Assembly (NCBI GenBank): GCA_937888925.1
Contig: CALARM010000093.1
Location: forward strand, 1-7,241
DNA length: 7,241 nt
Origin: an uncultured Synergistia bacterium
GTDB taxonomy: Bacteria; Eremiobacterota; SpSt-956; JAKJGF01
Direction: 5' to 3'
Positions 4,555 through 7,241 of the stretch are shown here, in pieces. The number at the start of each line of letters is the position of its first letter. Position 1 is the stretch's first letter. The notes below the pieces were generated by a model that saw only the letters and a program-made list of their open reading frames with translations, was not told the DNA's origin and searched no databases. The position numbers and the translations under genes were made by a program.

Positions 4555-5649
4555 AACAATTTACATGACAACATTTCACCGAGACTTATTTTCTGGGAAC
4601 TGACACAGAGATGTAATCTTCGCTGTGTTCATTGCCGGGCTTCTGTGAGTTCTTTCCCTCTGCCGGGGGAATTAACAGGAGAAGAAATAAAAAAAGTAAT
4701 TTACAGCCTGACCGTTTTCGGGAAACCGATACTGGTTCTTACAGGAGGAGAACCTCTTTACAGAAGTGATATATTTGACATAATAGATTATGGAGTAAAG
4801 ATGGATTTTCCTGTTGCTCTTGCTACAAACGGTACCCTTATAGATGAAGCTGTGGCAGATAAAATTGTATCATCAGGAGTGAGAAGGGTAAGTATAAGTA
4901 TAGACGGTGCTTCTTCTGCAACTCATGACGGTTTTCGGGGAATTGCCGGATCTTTTCAGGCTACTATGAATGGATTTAATAATCTGAAAAAACATGGTAT
5001 GAGTATTCAGTTCAACACTACAATAACAAGGCATAACTTCAGAGAAATACCGGATATTTTAAATATGGCCGTAAATCTCGGAGCAGATGCGCTTCACGTA
5101 TTTCTCCTTGTCCCTGTCGGATGTGGTGTGGAACTTTCAAAAGAACAACAGATAACACCTGATGAATATGAAGATATTCTTAACTGGCTTTATGAAAAAT
5201 CCCAATCGTCTCCTGTGCAATTAAAAGCTACCTGTGCACCTCATTATTTTCGTATAATGGCTCAGAGAGGAAAAGAGAGAGTGAAAAGAGGTAATGGAGC
5301 TCATAGTATGTCAGCTATGACTAAAGGCTGTCTTGCAGGAAGTGGCATCATGTTTATATCTTCTACCGGAGATGTCAGACCATGTGGCTATCTTCCCGTA
5401 AGTGCAGGGAATATAAGAGAGAAAAACATAGAGGAAATATGGAAGAACGGAGACATATTCAGAGAACTCAGAAATCCGGATAACCTGAAGGGTAAGTGTC
5501 TTGTCTGTGAATTCAAACATATCTGTATGGGATGCCGTGCCAGAGCGTACGGAGAATGTGGAGATTATATGGGTGAAGAACCGTTTTGTTCTTACATGCC
5601 GGCTAAATTAAGGAACAGAAAGGATGATTTGAATGGATACAGGGGATAA
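4552..5649 (+). CDS. AhbC/NirJ-like radical SAM/SPASM protein (ATA start)
   Basis: This encodes 365 residues if initiated at ATA 4552. The first conventional start, GTG 4645, would remove the [4Fe-4S]/SAM motif C21-NLR-C25-VH-C28 and is rejected. TGGEP (64-68) and SISIDGA (114-119) are typical radical SAM core elements. The C-terminal SPASM-type half has C260 (KGCLAG), C278 (RPCGYLPV), C316-x2-C319, C325-x2-C328 in the GCRARAYG segment and C346, expected to bind auxiliary clusters. The order WELTQRCNLRCVHCRAS, ATCAPHYFRI, GCLAG, CGYLPVSAGN, GCRARAY and GDY resembles AhbC (12,18-didecarboxysiroheme deacetylase of alternative haem synthesis) and NirJ (haem d1) as I recall them. No other haem gene is nearby, so a peptide- or cofactor-modifying paralogue is equally possible. 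It overlaps the next gene by 17 bases, so the two are probably coupled. Cytoplasmic and oxygen-sensitive by family. Confidence 0.85.
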   Translation: MNNLHDNISPRLIFWELTQRCNLRCVHCRASVSSFPLPGELTGEEIKKVIYSLTVFGKPILVLTGGEPLYRSDIFDIIDYGVKMDFPVALATNGTLIDEAVADKIVSSGVRRVSISIDGASSATHDGFRGIAGSFQATMNGFNNLKKHGMSIQFNTTITRHNFREIPDILNMAVNLGADALHVFLLVPVGCGVELSKEQQITPDEYEDILNWLYEKSQSSPVQLKATCAPHYFRIMAQRGKERVKRGNGAHSMSAMTKGCLAGSGIMFISSTGDVRPCGYLPVSAGNIREKNIEEIWKNGDIFRELRNPDNLKGKCLVCEFKHICMGCRARAYGECGDYMGEEPFCSYMPAKLRNRKDDLNGYRG

Positions 5650-6721
5650 AGAAGTAATAGAAATACTTTCCCTCGTTGAAAAACTAAAATCCCCCATGTT
5701 TGCTATCCGTGAGGGGGCAAAAAAAGAACTTACAGGGACTAAGAAAGATCTGGCTTTTAAGGTTCTTCTGAAAATAATCTCTGAGGACAGCGACGAATAC
5801 AGGAGAGCAGGAGCTATAGAAAGTTTACTTCTATTACCTGATGTTAATAAAACTTTACCTATTATAGAAGCTCTGAAAAAGGATACATCTGTAATGGTAA
5901 AGGAAAAAGCCATAGGTGCCCTCGGAATATTAAAGGATCCTGATAGTATAGGTCCTGTTATAGAAGCTCTTAAATCTTCTGACAGAAAAATAGTTCTTAA
6001 AGCTATATGGGCTCTGGGAGAGTTCAGAGATCATAGAGCACTGGAGCCATTTAAAAATTTGATTGAAAATACAGAAGATACAGAACTTAAAAGACAGCTG
6101 AAACTTGCTTTTGCCAGGGCTTTCCCTGATATAGATGTAATAGTGGAAAAAACTGCTGAAGAAAAGAAGAAAGAACTGTCCAATAATGTAAATAAGGTTA
6201 CAACCTTTGTTACAAACTGGAAAGTAATAGTTGTAGCAATTTTTATACTGTCCCTTCCTTTTTTAATAAAACTTTTACTTGGAACAACAAGTTTCTCCTT
6301 TACAAAACCACAGCTTACAAAAGAGCTTTACAGAGAAAAAATTAATTCTATTATGAATAAGAAAGATCAATATGTAAGTGATTTCAAGAATAATTTAGAG
6401 AGAATATATGTAAAGGAAAGTCAGGTTATAAATCAGGCTCAACCTATGGAATTATGGGGTTACAGTGATAAGTTTATGGGATTGAAAAGAGAAATAGACG
6501 GGTTTACTTCACCTGAAGAATATAAAGATATAAATAAAAAAATAGTGGAAAATATAATTGTATATACTGAGATTACAACCTATTCAGGAAATATGTATAC
6601 AAAGATTAAAGTTGAGCAATCTGTGAGTTATAAAGAGTTTATGAAAGATATAGATAAACAGATAAAAACAGCAGATAAGAATATTTCTCTGTTAATGAAT
6701 GAATTAAATAAAACCAGATAA
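5633..6721 (+). CDS. HEAT-repeat single-pass membrane protein
   Basis: This encodes 362 residues. ATG 5633 has AAGGA (5620-5624) 8 bases upstream, inside the radical SAM gene, whose stop is at 5649. Residues 10-165 form about four to five PBS-lyase-type HEAT repeats, clearest at 71-100 (LPIIEALKKD...KAIGALGILKD) and 103-132 (IGPVIEALKSSD...KAIWALGEFRD). A charged stretch (172-188, EKTAEEKKKE) leads to one transmembrane helix (about 197-217), then a lysine-rich alpha-helical region of about 145 residues with no recognised family. By the positive-inside tendency the HEAT domain is probably cytoplasmic and the C-terminal part external, but the C-terminal part is also lysine-rich, so topology is uncertain. 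HEAT arrays bind proteins; some also occur in phycobilin-lyase and cofactor contexts. Overlap suggests it partners, scaffolds or membrane-tethers the radical SAM enzyme. No catalytic motif is seen. Confidence 0.88.
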   Translation: MDTGDKEVIEILSLVEKLKSPMFAIREGAKKELTGTKKDLAFKVLLKIISEDSDEYRRAGAIESLLLLPDVNKTLPIIEALKKDTSVMVKEKAIGALGILKDPDSIGPVIEALKSSDRKIVLKAIWALGEFRDHRALEPFKNLIENTEDTELKRQLKLAFARAFPDIDVIVEKTAEEKKKELSNNVNKVTTFVTNWKVIVVAIFILSLPFLIKLLLGTTSFSFTKPQLTKELYREKINSIMNKKDQYVSDFKNNLERIYVKESQVINQAQPMELWGYSDKFMGLKREIDGFTSPEEYKDINKKIVENIIVYTEITTYSGNMYTKIKVEQSVSYKEFMKDIDKQIKTADKNISLLMNELNKTR

Positions 6722-6743
6722 GTTCGATTAAAATCGTTATGTC

Positions 6744-6773
6744 TTGACTTGGAAAATATGCCTGTGTTATAAT
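6744..6773 (+). promoter_or_regulatory. Sigma70-type promoter for the HAD gene
   Basis: TTGACT (6744-6749) and TATAAT (6768-6773) are separated by 18 bases, with a TG one base upstream of the -10 (extended -10). This is the best promoter match in the window. Transcription should start near 6780, after the T-run 6773-6780, leaving a leader of about 45 AT-rich bases before ATG 6827. A weak AT-rich stem-loop (6718-6740, with a 3-base bulge) precedes it and could help end the HEAT-gene transcript. Confidence 0.75.
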
Positions 6774-6826
6774 TTTTTTTCTGAATTTAATATTATACGA
6801 TAATTTATTAAAAAGATGGTGCAATA

Positions 6827-7241
6827 ATGTCTTTAGAGAAAAAATGTTTGATTATTTTTGACTGTGATGGAGTAATAGTTGATTCTGCTCCCCATTATAT
6901 AGAAATATATAATAAAATATGTATTAAATATAATAAAAACTTTCCAATAAAAACACTGGAAGAATTTCGTTCCTGGTATGATTCCAAATGGGAGAATAAC
7001 TTTTACAGGCTTGGATTTTCAGAGAAGGATATACCGGATATTCTTAATTATGAAAGTAAAATTGTAAATTATGATGACATTACATTATTTGATAATATGA
7101 AAGAAATTCTTCTGGATTTACATAAGAATTATTATATGGGCATTGCTTCAACTACACCGGAAGAAAAAATCAGGAAAAAACTTGAGAAAGAAAATCTTTG
7201 CGATATTTTTTCCATAATTTCAGGAGGAGATGACGGGATAA
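6827..7241 (+). CDS. HAD-superfamily hydrolase, phosphoglycolate phosphatase-like (partial)
   Basis: The first 138 residues are present and the frame is open to the window edge; full-length relatives are about 210-230 residues. Motif I is FDCDGVIVDS (D12 nucleophile, D14 acid/base), the DxDGVxxDS form of the phosphoglycolate phosphatase/beta-phosphoglucomutase group. Residues 20-90 form the helical cap expected of subclass I (C1 cap). Motif II is MGIASTTPEEK with S108, followed by a helix and SGGDDG, leading towards motif III, which lies beyond the window. The start ATG 6827 has only a weak AAGATGG ribosome binding site. It is the first gene after the strong promoter at 6744-6773, so it starts its own transcript. 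It is cytoplasmic and acts on a small phosphorylated metabolite; the substrate is not determinable here. Confidence 0.9.
   Translation, partial: MSLEKKCLIIFDCDGVIVDSAPHYIEIYNKICIKYNKNFPIKTLEEFRSWYDSKWENNFYRLGFSEKDIPDILNYESKIVNYDDITLFDNMKEILLDLHKNYYMGIASTTPEEKIRKKLEKENLCDIFSIISGGDDGI

Noticed and set aside
4645..5649. Radical SAM gene starting at GTG 4645
   Set aside because: It would remove the CxxxCxxC cluster motif, has no ribosome binding site, and leaves 93 upstream bases that plainly encode family sequence (WELTQRCNLRCVHCRAS).
5608..5913. Minus-strand open frame opposite the HEAT gene start
   Set aside because: It is opposite a clear HEAT-repeat coding frame and the radical SAM end, with no family features.

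Overview
The window is AT-rich bacterial DNA (AGA-rich arginine codons, many A/T-ending codons, good AGGAGG-type ribosome binding sites). It reads like an accessory or 'eukaryote-like-domain' region of an environmental, probably uncultured, bacterium: secreted ankyrin repeats, a Hanks-type Ser/Thr kinase, HEAT repeats on a membrane anchor, and a SPASM radical SAM enzyme. I cannot fix the phylum from sequence alone. The mixture fits poorly characterised lineages that carry many such kinases and repeat proteins.

Layout. 1-77: last codons of an upstream + strand gene. 79-150: a hairpin with a tandem 9-bp duplication, then a degenerate 7-bp repeat array. 168-374: small acidic coiled-coil protein. 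412-439: a cleaner 7-bp array. 458-1903: exported ankyrin protein built of two-repeat (66-residue) units, closed by an intrinsic terminator (1931-1970). 1993-3087: Gfo/Idh/MocA-type oxidoreductase. 3093-3120: a third 7-bp array between convergent genes. 3142-4164 (-): membrane-anchored Ser/Thr kinase. 4165-4551: non-coding and decayed DNA containing the C-terminal remnant of an LpqC/PHB-depolymerase-like esterase and two more 7-bp arrays. 4552-5649: AhbC/NirJ-like radical SAM/SPASM protein whose only sensible start is the non-canonical codon ATA. 5633-6721: HEAT-repeat single-pass membrane protein overlapping it by 17 bases. 6744-6773: a near-consensus promoter. 6827-7241: N-terminal part of a HAD hydrolase running off the window.

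How the genes relate. The only clear functional pairing is the radical SAM gene and the HEAT/membrane gene, whose overlap implies translational coupling. The remaining genes look like separate transcription units. The most unusual feature is a set of five intergenic 7-bp-period arrays of different sequence that share a GTNANNN pattern. Three of them end 16-24 bases before a start codon, just upstream of the Shine-Dalgarno sequence. No tRNA, rRNA, CRISPR array, transposase or recombinase is visible. I do not see a complete, clearly new multi-gene system. The best candidates for something undescribed are the repeat family and the radical SAM-HEAT pair.
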